Source of the DNA: Gammaproteobacteria bacterium
GTDB taxonomy: Bacteria; Pseudomonadota; Gammaproteobacteria; DSM-16500
Reading direction: 5' to 3'
NCBI GenBank assembly: GCA_019634835.1
Contig: JAHCAO010000003.1
Location: 148,307 to 212,306 of the forward strand
DNA: 64,000 bases
Shown piece after piece: positions 12,059 to 19,974 of this stretch. The notes below the pieces were generated by a model that made no database searches, was not told the DNA's origin, and saw only the letters and a list, made by a program, of their open reading frames with translations. How positions within the stretch are numbered: position 1 is the first letter of the stretch; each line of letters opens with the position of its first letter. The position numbers were made by a program, and so were the translations under genes.

Positions 12059-12667
12059 TTATCCTTTACTCAAAAGATTTATAAAATCATCCGCTTTCAT
12101 ACTATGACCAAAATGATGAATAGTATTTTTTAAAAAATATTGTTTTTGTTCGTGATTGAATGCAGATGAAGCATCATCAATAATTATTGATTCATATCCT
12201 AGATCATGTGCTGCGCGTAGCGTTGATTCAACACATACATGAAGAGCAAATCCCATTATAAATAATGTCTTAATATGATTATTCCGTAAGTAAGAATCTA
12301 AATTTGATGCAGAAAATGCACTACTACCAATCCTTCCTTTCACGACAAATTCATTTTCTTGAGGATTGAATGGAGGAGTAAATTGACTAGCATGAGTATT
12401 TTCAAGAAAAGTTTGATGCAATGGTATAGCTGCTCTTAACCCATATTGTGCTACTCCCAGTTCTTCATATCTTTTAGTAAAACCAAGACCAGAATGAACA
12501 ATATTTACTGTTGACTTGCGTGCAAATTCAATAACATTTTTAGCCTTCTCTAAAGCGATAGATAACTGATTGTTATCTGATAGCAAATGATTGAGTTTAC
12601 CATTTCTTGTGAGCCATTCATTTTGGAATTCTATTAATAATAAGGCACTCTCTTGTAGATTTTGCAT
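12059..12667 (-). CDS. Isochorismatase-family cysteine hydrolase
   Basis: A 202-residue alpha/beta hydrolase of the isochorismatase/nicotinamidase superfamily. The first motif reads LLLIEFQNEW, with Glu in place of the commoner Asp, as in one branch of the family. The catalytic lysine is in FVVKGRIGSSAF, and the nucleophilic cysteine is in MGFALHVCVESTLRAAHDLGY. Members hydrolyse amide or vinyl-ether bonds; the substrate here is unknown. It is the first gene of a two-gene leftward unit with the NTF2-like protein, divergent from a MerR regulator across a palindrome. Confidence 0.85.
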   Translation of the reverse strand: MQNLQESALLLIEFQNEWLTRNGKLNHLLSDNNQLSIALEKAKNVIEFARKSTVNIVHSGLGFTKRYEELGVAQYGLRAAIPLHQTFLENTHASQFTPPFNPQENEFVVKGRIGSSAFSASNLDSYLRNNHIKTLFIMGFALHVCVESTLRAAHDLGYESIIIDDASSAFNHEQKQYFLKNTIHHFGHSMKADDFINLLSKG

Positions 12668-12697
12668 ATCTAACCTATAATGTATATTATTTTCTTA

Positions 12698-12718
12698 AAT
12701 TGTAGTTAAATTACAATT
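12698..12718. promoter_or_regulatory. Palindrome between isochorismatase and MerR genes, candidate operator
   Basis: AATTGTA and TACAATT flank a 7-base spacer (GTTAAAT). The site lies 31 bases upstream of the isochorismatase start codon and 71 bases before the MerR gene, where a MerR-type activator would be expected to bind in a divergent promoter. Confidence 0.45.
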
Positions 12719-12788
12719 AATGTAAAATAATATCATTAAATAAAAAAATGTCAACAAGGTATTTCTGACAAGGCTTGAGGTAAGTAAT

Positions 12789-13136
12789 ATGTCGAAAAAA
12801 ACTTCTCAACATCATGATGTTAACCCCATAAACGCACTGGATGATCACGAATTCCTAGCAAAATTAGTTGTTGGTATAGGAGAAGTTGCGGAAATAACAG
12901 GTATTCCTCAGCGACAACTACGCTATTGGCAAGAAAAAGGTCTTATTAAGGCCATTGATGGGACGGGAATTACTACTCGACGATTTAATTATCTTGAAAT
13001 TAAAAAAATATTACTTATTAAAGAGCTGTTAGATGAAGGCTTTACCCTTGAAGCTGCGGCAAATAAAGTCGAGAAGAGAATGGAGCTAATTAATTCGACT
13101 TTTAAAAAATTTAAGAATCGACATAAGGATATATAA
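12789..13136 (+). CDS. MerR-family transcriptional regulator
   Basis: A 115-residue regulator. After an N-terminal tail of about 28 residues comes a MerR winged helix (IGEVAEITGIPQRQLRYWQEKGLIKA, then TTRRFNYLEIKKILLIKELLDEGFTLEAAANKV). A short coiled-coil helix follows and there is no effector domain, so the ligand cannot be predicted. The start follows a GAGGTAAGT ribosome site. Divergent from the isochorismatase/NTF2 pair, which it probably controls. Confidence 0.88.
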   Translation: MSKKTSQHHDVNPINALDDHEFLAKLVVGIGEVAEITGIPQRQLRYWQEKGLIKAIDGTGITTRRFNYLEIKKILLIKELLDEGFTLEAAANKVEKRMELINSTFKKFKNRHKDI

Positions 13137-13203
13137 TTTTACTTTGCCGCATGTCGCACTTCACGTGAGATTGTGCCGGATGCCTTACCAATGAAATAAT
13201 AGC

Positions 13204-13231
13204 TTGACGAATTAGTAAACTTATATACAAT
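13204..13231 (+). promoter_or_regulatory. Sigma-70-type promoter for the SRPBCC-MarR unit
   Basis: TTGACG and TACAAT are separated by 16 bases, ending 25 bases before the SRPBCC start codon. A close match to consensus, well placed for the two overlapping genes downstream. Confidence 0.6.
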
Positions 13232-13256
13232 ATTCATTTTTACCAAAAAGGTAGTT

Positions 13257-13685
13257 ATGTGGATCAAAGAATATAGCAAAATTTATCATGGCATTAAAAA
13301 AGAAGACATTTGGCAACTTTGGGCAGATGTGAATAATTGGCCTAAATGGGACAAGGAATTAGAATACTGCAAAATGGAAGCGCCTTTTACACAAGGAAGC
13401 CGCTTTATTTTGAAACCTGCTGGTGGCCCAAAAATTGAGATCACTTTATCTCATGTCACCCCTAATAAAAAATTTACTGATTACTGCAAATTTCTTGGTG
13501 CAACGATGTATGTTGATCATGAGTTAGAAGAGACAACCAATGGTTTGCGCATTAAAAGTACCATTACAGTGACAGGAATATTAGGTTTTTTATGGTGGCA
13601 AATAGTCGCCAAAAACGTAGTAAACTCTGTGCCAAAACAAATGGACGCGTTAGTCGAGCTTGCGAGATATAAAAATGCTGGATAA
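13257..13685 (+). CDS. SRPBCC-family (polyketide cyclase/START-like) protein
   Basis: A 142-residue protein with the helix-grip fold pattern. It begins WIKEYSKIYHGIKKEDIWQLWADVNNWPKWDKELEYC, characteristic of the polyketide cyclase/dehydrase-like SRPBCC group, and ends with a long helix (VVNSVPKQMDALVELARY). These proteins bind hydrophobic ligands in a central cavity; the ligand is unknown. An AAAGGTAG ribosome site precedes the ATG. The last 11 bases overlap the MarR regulator, which implies joint expression. Confidence 0.82.
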   Translation: MWIKEYSKIYHGIKKEDIWQLWADVNNWPKWDKELEYCKMEAPFTQGSRFILKPAGGPKIEITLSHVTPNKKFTDYCKFLGATMYVDHELEETTNGLRIKSTITVTGILGFLWWQIVAKNVVNSVPKQMDALVELARYKNAG

Positions 13686-14130
13686 AGCATTTGGCTTTGA
13701 AAAACCTGAAGATAGTCCTGGTTTTTTGCTTTGGCAAACAACCATCACCTGGCAACGACTCATTAAAAAAGCACTTGATCCTTATCAGATTTCCCATGCT
13801 CAATTTGTTATCTTGGCAATCGTGCTGTGGTTTGAGGGAGTAAACCAAGAACCCACTCAGGTTCTAATCACTCGCCAATCAAAACTCGATAAAATGACCG
13901 TATCAAAATCGCTCAAAAAATTGGTCAGTTTAGGGTTGACTAAGCGTGCCGAGCATGAAAAAGATACACGGGCAAAATCCGTTCATCTTACTGCAAAAGG
14001 GAAATCACTTGCTTCTAAGTTGGTACCTATCGTTGAAAAAATGGATAAAAAATTTTTTGGTGTTGTTAATGCAAAAGATCAGCAACAACTTATTAACTTA
14101 TTAAACAATATTATTTTAAAAAATGAATAA
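13675..14130 (+). CDS. MarR-family transcriptional regulator
   Basis: A 151-residue winged-helix regulator. The DNA-binding region contains LITRQSKLDKMTVSKSLKKLVSLGLTKRAEHEKDTRAKSVHLTAKG, with the MarR wing motif D.R...V.LT..G. The ATG at 13675 is preferred to the TTG at 13660. It overlaps the end of the SRPBCC gene, so it probably controls its own operon, possibly in response to the ligand handled by that protein. The next gene is convergent. Confidence 0.88.
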   Translation: MLDKAFGFEKPEDSPGFLLWQTTITWQRLIKKALDPYQISHAQFVILAIVLWFEGVNQEPTQVLITRQSKLDKMTVSKSLKKLVSLGLTKRAEHEKDTRAKSVHLTAKGKSLASKLVPIVEKMDKKFFGVVNAKDQQQLINLLNNIILKNE

Positions 14131-14143
14131 TCTTCAACCCATA

Positions 14144-14160
14144 AAATACAGTTTGTATTT
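14144..14160. terminator. Weak hairpin between convergent genes
   Basis: AAATACA and TGTATTT surround a 3-base loop in the short space between the MarR gene and the flavin monooxygenase gene, which face each other. The stem is AT-rich, so any terminator activity would be weak. Confidence 0.3.
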
Positions 14161-14174
14161 ACCATTTCACCTAA

Positions 14175-15371
14175 TCATCCTTTATAATTTTTTAGTATTA
14201 TTGAATTTGCTGCTTTTTTTATACGTCGAGTCGAAAGATCAATAATCAATTTTATTAAACAACCAGGTGCTACTCGCATTAATTGTTGAAATAATAAAGT
14301 GAGGAAATTATTTTTTTCTTTAGATCGCATTATTTTTGCAGCAGTAATTCCAAGTTTTTGATTAATTAAAACAAAGGGACGTAATTCTAGTTCATACTTT
14401 TCAAATGCAGTTTGATAATCTCCTTTTGCAGCAGCAAGTTCTCCTGCAAGCACGTAAGCACCGATGAGCGCAAGACTGGTGCCCTGACCAGACATTGGTG
14501 AAGCACAATACGCTGCATCACCTACTAAAACTATTCTACTGGAAAACCAATGATCCATATGAACCTGGGTCGCAGCATCAAAATAAAAATCCGTTGAATT
14601 AGGCATCATTTGAAGCAATCGAGGAACTTCCCAACCAATGTCTTCATAGGTCTTTCTAATGAGTTGTTCTTGTTGTGCTTGGTCATTTAAATCAACTTCT
14701 GCCGGTGGAGCAGTAAACCCAAAACAAGCTTTCATATTAGGTTCTCCACGTGCACTCCAAACAGCCGCTACCCTGCCTAATTCTGAATATTGCATTTCTA
14801 CTCTATCTAAGTTTAAATAATTTGGAACGGTAAAAACAGATAAATAGAGCCCCAATTCTTGGAGAAATTTTTTTTCGTTGCCAAATGCAATCCTTCGCAC
14901 ATTTGAGTGAATTCCATCAGCACCAATTACCAAATCAAATTCCCGTGGCTGATTGTTTTGAAACTTGACTTGTATACCATTTGAGGAAGAGGATATCTCT
15001 TGAATAGAATCACCAAAAATAAGTTCCACATCAGGAATTTGATCCATTAAAATTTGGCACAAAATACCACGAATAATTTCCACATCGTCATCCACACGAT
15101 GTCCAAATGCATCGCCACTCATTTCATTAATAACCTTCCCTTTTCTATCAATGAGTAATGCACCTTTCATGTGAGTACTTGCAACAACAACAGTATCATA
15201 AATACCCATTCGTCGTAGAACACCAAGAGCTGATCCACGCACGTCAATTTTATAACCGCCTGTTAATAATGTAGGTGCCCGCTCAACTATAGTTGGTTTA
15301 AAACCATATTTTTCCAACCAATAAGCGGTAGTAAGTCCTGCTATACCTGCTCCTGAAATGAGTACTTTCAT
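14175..15371 (-). CDS. FAD-dependent monooxygenase (PHBH fold)
   Basis: A 398-residue flavoprotein of the p-hydroxybenzoate hydroxylase superfamily. The N-terminal GAGIAGL dinucleotide motif ends at an acidic ribose-binding residue (VER). The DG motif is VIGADGIHSNVRR and the GD motif VLVGDAAYCASPMSGQGTSLALIGAYVLA. The layout matches single-component aromatic hydroxylases and tetracycline-inactivating (TetX-like) enzymes, but the substrate cannot be assigned. It lies downstream of a VOC protein and a TetR repressor in one leftward unit, a common arrangement for xenobiotic-responsive genes. Confidence 0.88.
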   Translation of the reverse strand: MKVLISGAGIAGLTTAYWLEKYGFKPTIVERAPTLLTGGYKIDVRGSALGVLRRMGIYDTVVVASTHMKGALLIDRKGKVINEMSGDAFGHRVDDDVEIIRGILCQILMDQIPDVELIFGDSIQEISSSSNGIQVKFQNNQPREFDLVIGADGIHSNVRRIAFGNEKKFLQELGLYLSVFTVPNYLNLDRVEMQYSELGRVAAVWSARGEPNMKACFGFTAPPAEVDLNDQAQQEQLIRKTYEDIGWEVPRLLQMMPNSTDFYFDAATQVHMDHWFSSRIVLVGDAAYCASPMSGQGTSLALIGAYVLAGELAAAKGDYQTAFEKYELELRPFVLINQKLGITAAKIMRSKEKNNFLTLLFQQLMRVAPGCLIKLIIDLSTRRIKKAANSIILKNYKG

Positions 15372-15402
15372 GCCAGCCTCAATTTAAAAATAGTGTAAAG
15401 AA

Positions 15403-15882
15403 TTAACATCCCTGCATTGCAAATTTTGCTGCACGTTCTTTCACCTGATCTGGTGTAACTGATTCTATTCTTGTAGCAATTGACCAGATATGTCCAAATG
15501 GATCTATCAGTTGACCATAACGGTCCCCCCAAAACATATTATCAAGGTTCCTCTTTATCTTTGCTCCAGCCTTAATAGCAGATTCAAATATTTTATCTAC
15601 ATCTTGAACATACAAATGAATTATACAGCTTGTTACTTTGATAGAATGAGGAGACTTAATATCACTTTCATGCTCCTGAAATTCATCGGATAGTTGCAAT
15701 GTAGAGTCCCCAATTTGTAATTCAGCATGCATGATTTTTCCATCCGGCGTTACAAATCGAGATTTTTCTTGCACGCCAAATGCTGTCTGATAAAAATTTA
15801 TTGCTTGAGCAGCATCATTGACCAAAATATAAATATTGATTGAGTGATACCCATCAGGAATTGATTTTATTTTTTCAGTCAT
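15403..15882 (-). CDS. VOC-family (glyoxalase/PhnB-like) protein
   Basis: A 159-residue protein with two beta-alpha-beta-beta-beta modules. It begins with the PhnB-like pattern YHSINIYILVNDAAQAINFYQTAFG and ends with FWGDRYGQLIDPFGHIWSIATR. Candidate metal ligands in the usual places include H47-type and E/H residues of the modules (MHAEL, CIIHLYV). Relatives include glyoxalase-like and resistance proteins; the substrate is unknown. It is the middle gene of the TetR-VOC-monooxygenase cluster, with 14 bases after TetR and 31 before the monooxygenase. Confidence 0.82.
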   Translation of the reverse strand: MTEKIKSIPDGYHSINIYILVNDAAQAINFYQTAFGVQEKSRFVTPDGKIMHAELQIGDSTLQLSDEFQEHESDIKSPHSIKVTSCIIHLYVQDVDKIFESAIKAGAKIKRNLDNMFWGDRYGQLIDPFGHIWSIATRIESVTPDQVKERAAKFAMQGC

Positions 15883-15896
15883 ATTTTTCTCTTCAA

Positions 15897-16517
15897 TTAT
15901 TCTTTCGATATAAAACTAAATGTCCCTAGTTTTGCACCCACTAACAGCTCAAGAATATTTTGAGCAGACTTAAGAAAAGCGACTCGTTTCTTTGCCGGTA
16001 GGATAAATAATCCAGAATTAAGGATGAATTCAGAGCCAGCAAGTATAAGCTGAACACTCTCAACAGGTGGAGATAGAGTGAAAACACCCTCCTGTTTTCC
16101 TTGCTGCAAAACTTTAGCTAACAGTGGAGCAATGACATTAACACTCTGAATGTTTAATTTTTCCTGAAGTTCACGGTTTTCCGGTTTATGAATAATTTTC
16201 ATTACCGGTGATGAAGCGATTTTTTGCTTTTCTTCTCCCTTTAGCATTAACTTTAATTTCTGAATTGATGTTAATTCCTTAGTTTCGACTATTGAATTAA
16301 AATGGGTTTCCATTTTTATACCAATTTGCTCAACTAAAGCCTCCAAAACATCCTTCTTAGCTTGAAAATAGTGATAAAATGTTCCTTTAGCGATACCAGC
16401 TTTTTTTATAATTGATTCAACCGAAGTTTTTGTATAACCCTCTTGCCCAAACAATTTTTCAGCTGCTTGAATTATCTCTAATCTTCTAACATCAGGATTT
16501 TTAACAATTCGCACCAT
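15897..16517 (-). CDS. TetR/AcrR-family repressor of the VOC-monooxygenase operon
   Basis: A 206-residue regulator. The N-terminal helix-turn-helix has the TetR pattern RRLEIIQAAEKLFGQEGYTKTSVESIIKKAGIAKGTFYHYFQAKKDVLEAL. The C-terminal ligand domain is unassigned. The start is uncertain between the ATG at 16517 and a TTG at 16526. A strong promoter and an imperfect palindrome lie directly upstream, and the VOC and monooxygenase genes follow in the same direction, so it probably represses itself and both enzymes. Confidence 0.88.
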   Translation of the reverse strand: MVRIVKNPDVRRLEIIQAAEKLFGQEGYTKTSVESIIKKAGIAKGTFYHYFQAKKDVLEALVEQIGIKMETHFNSIVETKELTSIQKLKLMLKGEEKQKIASSPVMKIIHKPENRELQEKLNIQSVNVIAPLLAKVLQQGKQEGVFTLSPPVESVQLILAGSEFILNSGLFILPAKKRVAFLKSAQNILELLVGAKLGTFSFISKE

Positions 16518-16537
16518 CTCTTCCAAACACCCTTATA

Positions 16538-16552
16538 GACCGACCGTCAGTC
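16538..16552. promoter_or_regulatory. TetR-type operator
   Basis: GACCGACCGTCAGTC is an imperfect palindrome (GAC.GAC / GTC.GTC) placed directly downstream of the -10 box of the TetR promoter, where bound repressor would block transcription. The form is typical of TetR-family operators. Confidence 0.65.
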
Positions 16553-16580
16553 ATTATATAATGTGATCTAAAAATGTCAA
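16553..16580 (-). promoter_or_regulatory. Sigma-70 promoter for the TetR-VOC-monooxygenase unit
   Basis: On the minus strand TTGACA is followed by a 16-base spacer and TATAAT, both perfect consensus boxes. The -35 box overlaps the last codons of the upstream MerR stub. Confidence 0.75.
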
Positions 16581-16678
16581 GCTTCTGACCATGCTTTTAA
16601 ATGAATCGAATCGTAAAAACGAAGTGTTCTAATACTAACTCCTGATACGTTCGCTAATTTCTTTACCGTATATGTCAT
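16577..16678 (-). pseudogene. Truncated MerR-family regulator (N-terminal stub)
   Basis: A 33-codon ORF beginning MTYTVKKLANVSGVS, then IRTLRFYDSI, which is the DNA-binding start of a MerR-family protein. It has a good ribosome site (GAGGAACG). After YDSI the sequence loses similarity (HLKAWSEA) and stops, and the TetR promoter follows at once. The rest of the gene is gone, so it is a remnant. The promoter of the TetR unit may have been created or exposed at this junction. Confidence 0.7.
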
Positions 16679-16782
16679 AAACGTTCCTCTATCCGATTAT
16701 CGCATCATCAGGGGTGACATAACGAGAATGATAATTCTTTATTTTGTCTCTATTTACCTTGACGCAGAATAGACACTGTGCC

Positions 16783-17826
16783 CTATTTAATTTTCTCATG
16801 TTCCAATAACCATTGTTTTCGAACAATGCCACCACCATACCCACCAAGTTCACCATTTGTGTTAATAACACGATGACAAGGCACAATTATAGCTAACTGA
16901 TTTGTACCATTAGCTCGAGCTACGGCTCGACATGCGGTAGGTGCGTTTAACGATTTCGCAATATCTAAATAAGAACGAGTTTCTCCAGGAGGAATTTTTC
17001 TTAATTCGTTCCATACATTCTTTTGAAAAGGCGAGCCAACTAGGTGAATCGGTGTATTAAATATAAATTTTCGTTGATCAAAGTAATCCACTATTTCAGA
17101 TTCAATGCTTTTGATAATACTTGTTTCCCCAGGAATAATCGTAGCATTTAATCTTTTTCTTAATCGTTTCACTTCGTTTTCTAAACCTCGCCGATCAACA
17201 AATTCCAATAAATACAGGCTATTTTCATCCGCTATTGCAATCATTGGCCCAAGCTTAGTATCTAACCACGCTGTTTTTAAAATTAGATGGTTCGCACGTG
17301 TAGGAGCCGCTCCCATTATCTTTGAGAAAGCATCACGAAAACCGCTGCTGGATTCGTAACCTGTAGTCAATTGAGCATCGATAACTGGATTTCCTTCTTT
17401 AATATGTCTTAATGCTAATCCCATACGTCTCGCTCTTGCATACTCAACAAATGTCATTCCAAAGCGTTTTTTAAACTGTCTTCTAGCAGTTGAAACATCA
17501 ATAGATAATAATTGACGAAAATCCTCTTCTTTCCAACGCTTTTCTGGATTATCTTCAATTGCTTTTACTAGAATTCTAACAATGGCAGGTACTTGATTGG
17601 GATGAGACAACGGCTGGCAGCGTTGACAAGGTCTAAAAGATGCCAGTAACGCTTCTTTAGCGGTCTTAAAGAATTCACAGTTTTCTAGCTTTGGCTTTTT
17701 AGCTGGACAGGTAGGCCGACAAAATACACCTGTTGTTTTAACCCCTACATAAAAAATACCTTCGTAGGCTGAATTTTTATTAATTAATGCCTGATAGTAT
17801 TCCTGTCTTTTTTTAAGGTCTAACAT
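16783..17826 (-). CDS. ada: Ada: bifunctional DNA methyl-transfer repair protein and activator
   Basis: A 347-residue protein (354 in E. coli) with three modules. The N-terminal Ada domain has the four zinc cysteines C36, C40, C67 and C70 (GVFCRPTCPA and FRPCQRC). C36 takes methyl groups from phosphotriesters. An AraC-type helix-turn-helix covers about 85-170. The C-terminal O6-methylguanine methyltransferase has the acceptor cysteine in VPCHRV (C317). It repairs alkylated DNA and, when methylated, activates the adaptive response. All key residues are present. The gene stands alone upstream of the MerR stub. Confidence 0.94.
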   Translation of the reverse strand: MLDLKKRQEYYQALINKNSAYEGIFYVGVKTTGVFCRPTCPAKKPKLENCEFFKTAKEALLASFRPCQRCQPLSHPNQVPAIVRILVKAIEDNPEKRWKEEDFRQLLSIDVSTARRQFKKRFGMTFVEYARARRMGLALRHIKEGNPVIDAQLTTGYESSSGFRDAFSKIMGAAPTRANHLILKTAWLDTKLGPMIAIADENSLYLLEFVDRRGLENEVKRLRKRLNATIIPGETSIIKSIESEIVDYFDQRKFIFNTPIHLVGSPFQKNVWNELRKIPPGETRSYLDIAKSLNAPTACRAVARANGTNQLAIIVPCHRVINTNGELGGYGGGIVRKQWLLEHEKIK

Positions 17827-18217
17827 TAGTAGATACTCTCACTCAGTACAGTAGATCAAAGCTTTAGCTAGATTATATAGTGATTTTGATATTTATTGGC
17901 GCCGAAATTCAGGCATTGATTTCTCAATGATTAAAATATAGTCAATAAAACGAATAAGGATTTTTTTCCTGAAAAAGACCCGGAAAAGTTAAAAAGAAAA
18001 AATTTTTACTTTTTTTCTTCCCAATAAAGTAATTCTTGAACATCCAACACCTCTTTGTTAGATTAGCGTTTGTTATATGTAATGTTAATGAACACATACT
18101 TGAGTAAGCTTCGATGAAACTGATGATATAGCAAGCCTAAACTAAGCTCGTTAGAATTATGGCTTTTTCTGTTTTAGATGTGCTTTTTTATGATTTTTAT
18201 TCATCAGGTACTTAACT
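17827..18217 (+). other. Leader/intergenic region upstream of the ABC-F gene
   Basis: About 390 bases without a convincing gene, between the divergent ada and ABC-F genes. It contains an A/T-rich symmetrical stretch near 17988-18022 and a possible weak stem (AAGCC ... GGCTT followed by TTTCTGTTTT, near 18135-18175) that could act as an attenuator. No conserved RNA was recognised. Confidence 0.35.
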
Positions 18218-18304
18218 ATGAAGCTTTCTGGATTACTTTTTTATATTTCACGTCCATTCCTAAAAGAAAGACTAGTTTGTTTGGTTAGAGGAACAACTCT
18301 ATGA
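18218..18304 (+). CDS. Possible 28-residue leader peptide of the ABC-F gene
   Basis: A short ORF starting MKLSGLLFYISRPF and ending RGTTL. Its stop codon overlaps the ABC-F start codon (ATGA at 18301-18304). The ribosome site of the ABC-F gene (AGAGGAAC) lies inside this ORF, and a weak AGG precedes its own ATG. Several ABC-F ribosome-protection genes are controlled by translated upstream leaders, and the overlap suggests translational coupling. No homology supports it, so chance is possible. Confidence 0.4.
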   Translation: MKLSGLLFYISRPFLKERLVCLVRGTTL

Positions 18305-19890
18305 TTCTAATCAACCAGCTTACTATGTCATATGGACAAAAATTACTGTTTTTTGATGTTAATTTTATTCTCTCCGATCAAATCCATTACGCCTTAGTTG
18401 GCGCTAATGGTGCTGGCAAATCCACTTTGCTCAAGCTAATCACAGGAGAAGAAGAACCTATTTCGGGCAGCATTTCAATTTCTAAGGATGCAAGTATTGG
18501 ATGGTTGAAGCAAGACCAGTTTCAATACGAAAATACCATCATCACCGACATTGTGTTACAAGGCAAATCCAAACTCTGGCGGGCACTTGTTGAGAAAGAC
18601 GAATTATTGCAGAGTATTCATTGGGATGAAAAAACGGCACATCGTTTGGGTCAACTAGAAGAAACTATCGCTCAGGAAAACGGCTATAGCGCCATTTCAT
18701 TTGCAGAAAAATTGCTAGTGGGACTTGGAATCGACCCTGCCTATCATCAAAAACCTTTGAGTAGTTTATCGGGTGGTTTCAAATTGCGTGTCTTGCTTGC
18801 GCAAGCACTATTTCAAGAGCCGGATACCTTACTTCTTGATGAGCCGACCAATCATCTAGACATTATTTCAATTCGTTGGTTAGAAAAATATTTAAAAAAT
18901 GAGTTTCGTGGCATAGTGATTTTTATTTCTCACGATGTGGAGTTTATCAATCGTCTCGCCGACGTTATTCTTGACATAGATTATGGTGAAATTCGGGAAT
19001 ACCCGGGAAACTATGAAAAATTCTTGGCTGAAAAAAAGTTAGTTGAAGAACAACAATTACTTGCCAAGAAACATATGGAACAAAAAATTGCTGGCATGCA
19101 AAAACTTGTGGATCGATTTCAAGCAGGCACACGCGCTAAACAAGCCCAATCACGTGTCAAAATGATAGAAAAAATGGAATTGCCTGATATTAAACATACT
19201 TCTCGAGCATGGCCACATTTTCATTTCAAACCCAATCGCCATTCTGGCAAAATGGTATTGCGTGTCAATCATTTAGGAAAAGAATTTCAAAATAAAAATT
19301 TATTTTCTCACTTAAATTTTGAAATCTTACGAGGCGAAAAGGTAGCAATTATTGGTGAGAATGGCATTGGCAAATCCACTCTTATTAAAATTTTACTTGG
19401 TAAAATACACCAAACTGAGGGTGAGTTTGAATGGGGCCATGAAACACACATTAGCTATTTTTCTCAGGATCACCACGATCTGCTCAACAAGCATTCACGA
19501 GTCTTAGACTGGTTAGGAGACATGACGAGTCATGTTACCGAGCAACAAATCAGAAAAACATTAGGTCAGGCATTATTTAAAAAAGATGGCGTTGAAAAAG
19601 ATATCTTATCGCTAAGCGGCGGTGAGGCTGCACGCTTGCTGTTGGCAAGAATCACTCTGGAGTCAGGGAATGTCTTAATGCTCGATGAACCCACCAATCA
19701 TCTCGATATCGAAGCAACAGAATCATTGGCCCAAGCTCTCAATACCTATCCTGGCACGTTAATGTTTGTCAGCCACGATAGGCATTTTATTAGAAAAATT
19801 GCCAATCGCATTTTATTTATTTCACATGACAAAAAACTAATTGACTTCAAAGGTCATTTTATGGAATTTGAGAAAATATACGAGGTATAA
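18301..19890 (+). CDS. ybiT: ABC-F family ATPase, YbiT-like
   Basis: A 529-residue cytoplasmic protein (530 in E. coli YbiT) with two ABC domains and no membrane segment. Walker A motifs are GANGAGKS (about 35-42) and GENGIGKS. Signature motifs are LSGGFKLR and LSGGEAAR, each followed by a Walker B ending LDEPTNHLD. The charged P-site tRNA-interaction linker lies between them (about 240-300, rich in K/E/Q). ABC-F proteins act on the ribosome to modulate translation or relieve antibiotic stalling. The match to YbiT is by overall pattern. It stands alone apart from the overlapping leader ORF. Confidence 0.87.
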   Translation: MILINQLTMSYGQKLLFFDVNFILSDQIHYALVGANGAGKSTLLKLITGEEEPISGSISISKDASIGWLKQDQFQYENTIITDIVLQGKSKLWRALVEKDELLQSIHWDEKTAHRLGQLEETIAQENGYSAISFAEKLLVGLGIDPAYHQKPLSSLSGGFKLRVLLAQALFQEPDTLLLDEPTNHLDIISIRWLEKYLKNEFRGIVIFISHDVEFINRLADVILDIDYGEIREYPGNYEKFLAEKKLVEEQQLLAKKHMEQKIAGMQKLVDRFQAGTRAKQAQSRVKMIEKMELPDIKHTSRAWPHFHFKPNRHSGKMVLRVNHLGKEFQNKNLFSHLNFEILRGEKVAIIGENGIGKSTLIKILLGKIHQTEGEFEWGHETHISYFSQDHHDLLNKHSRVLDWLGDMTSHVTEQQIRKTLGQALFKKDGVEKDILSLSGGEAARLLLARITLESGNVLMLDEPTNHLDIEATESLAQALNTYPGTLMFVSHDRHFIRKIANRILFISHDKKLIDFKGHFMEFEKIYEV

Positions 19891-19974
19891 ATAGTAGCCT
19901 ATCGCCAAAATCAATAATCGATTATTGTTATAATTATATAAAATAAGTGACATGATAAAGAAAACGAGGACGTT

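Noticed and set aside
16689..16886. Leftward ORF of 65 codons overlapping the end of ada
   Set aside because: It is out of frame with ada, overlaps its conserved C-terminus, and shows no family similarity.
17860..18200. Riboswitch upstream of the ABC-F gene
   Set aside because: No known riboswitch core was recognised. The weak stems seen do not support more than a possible attenuator.
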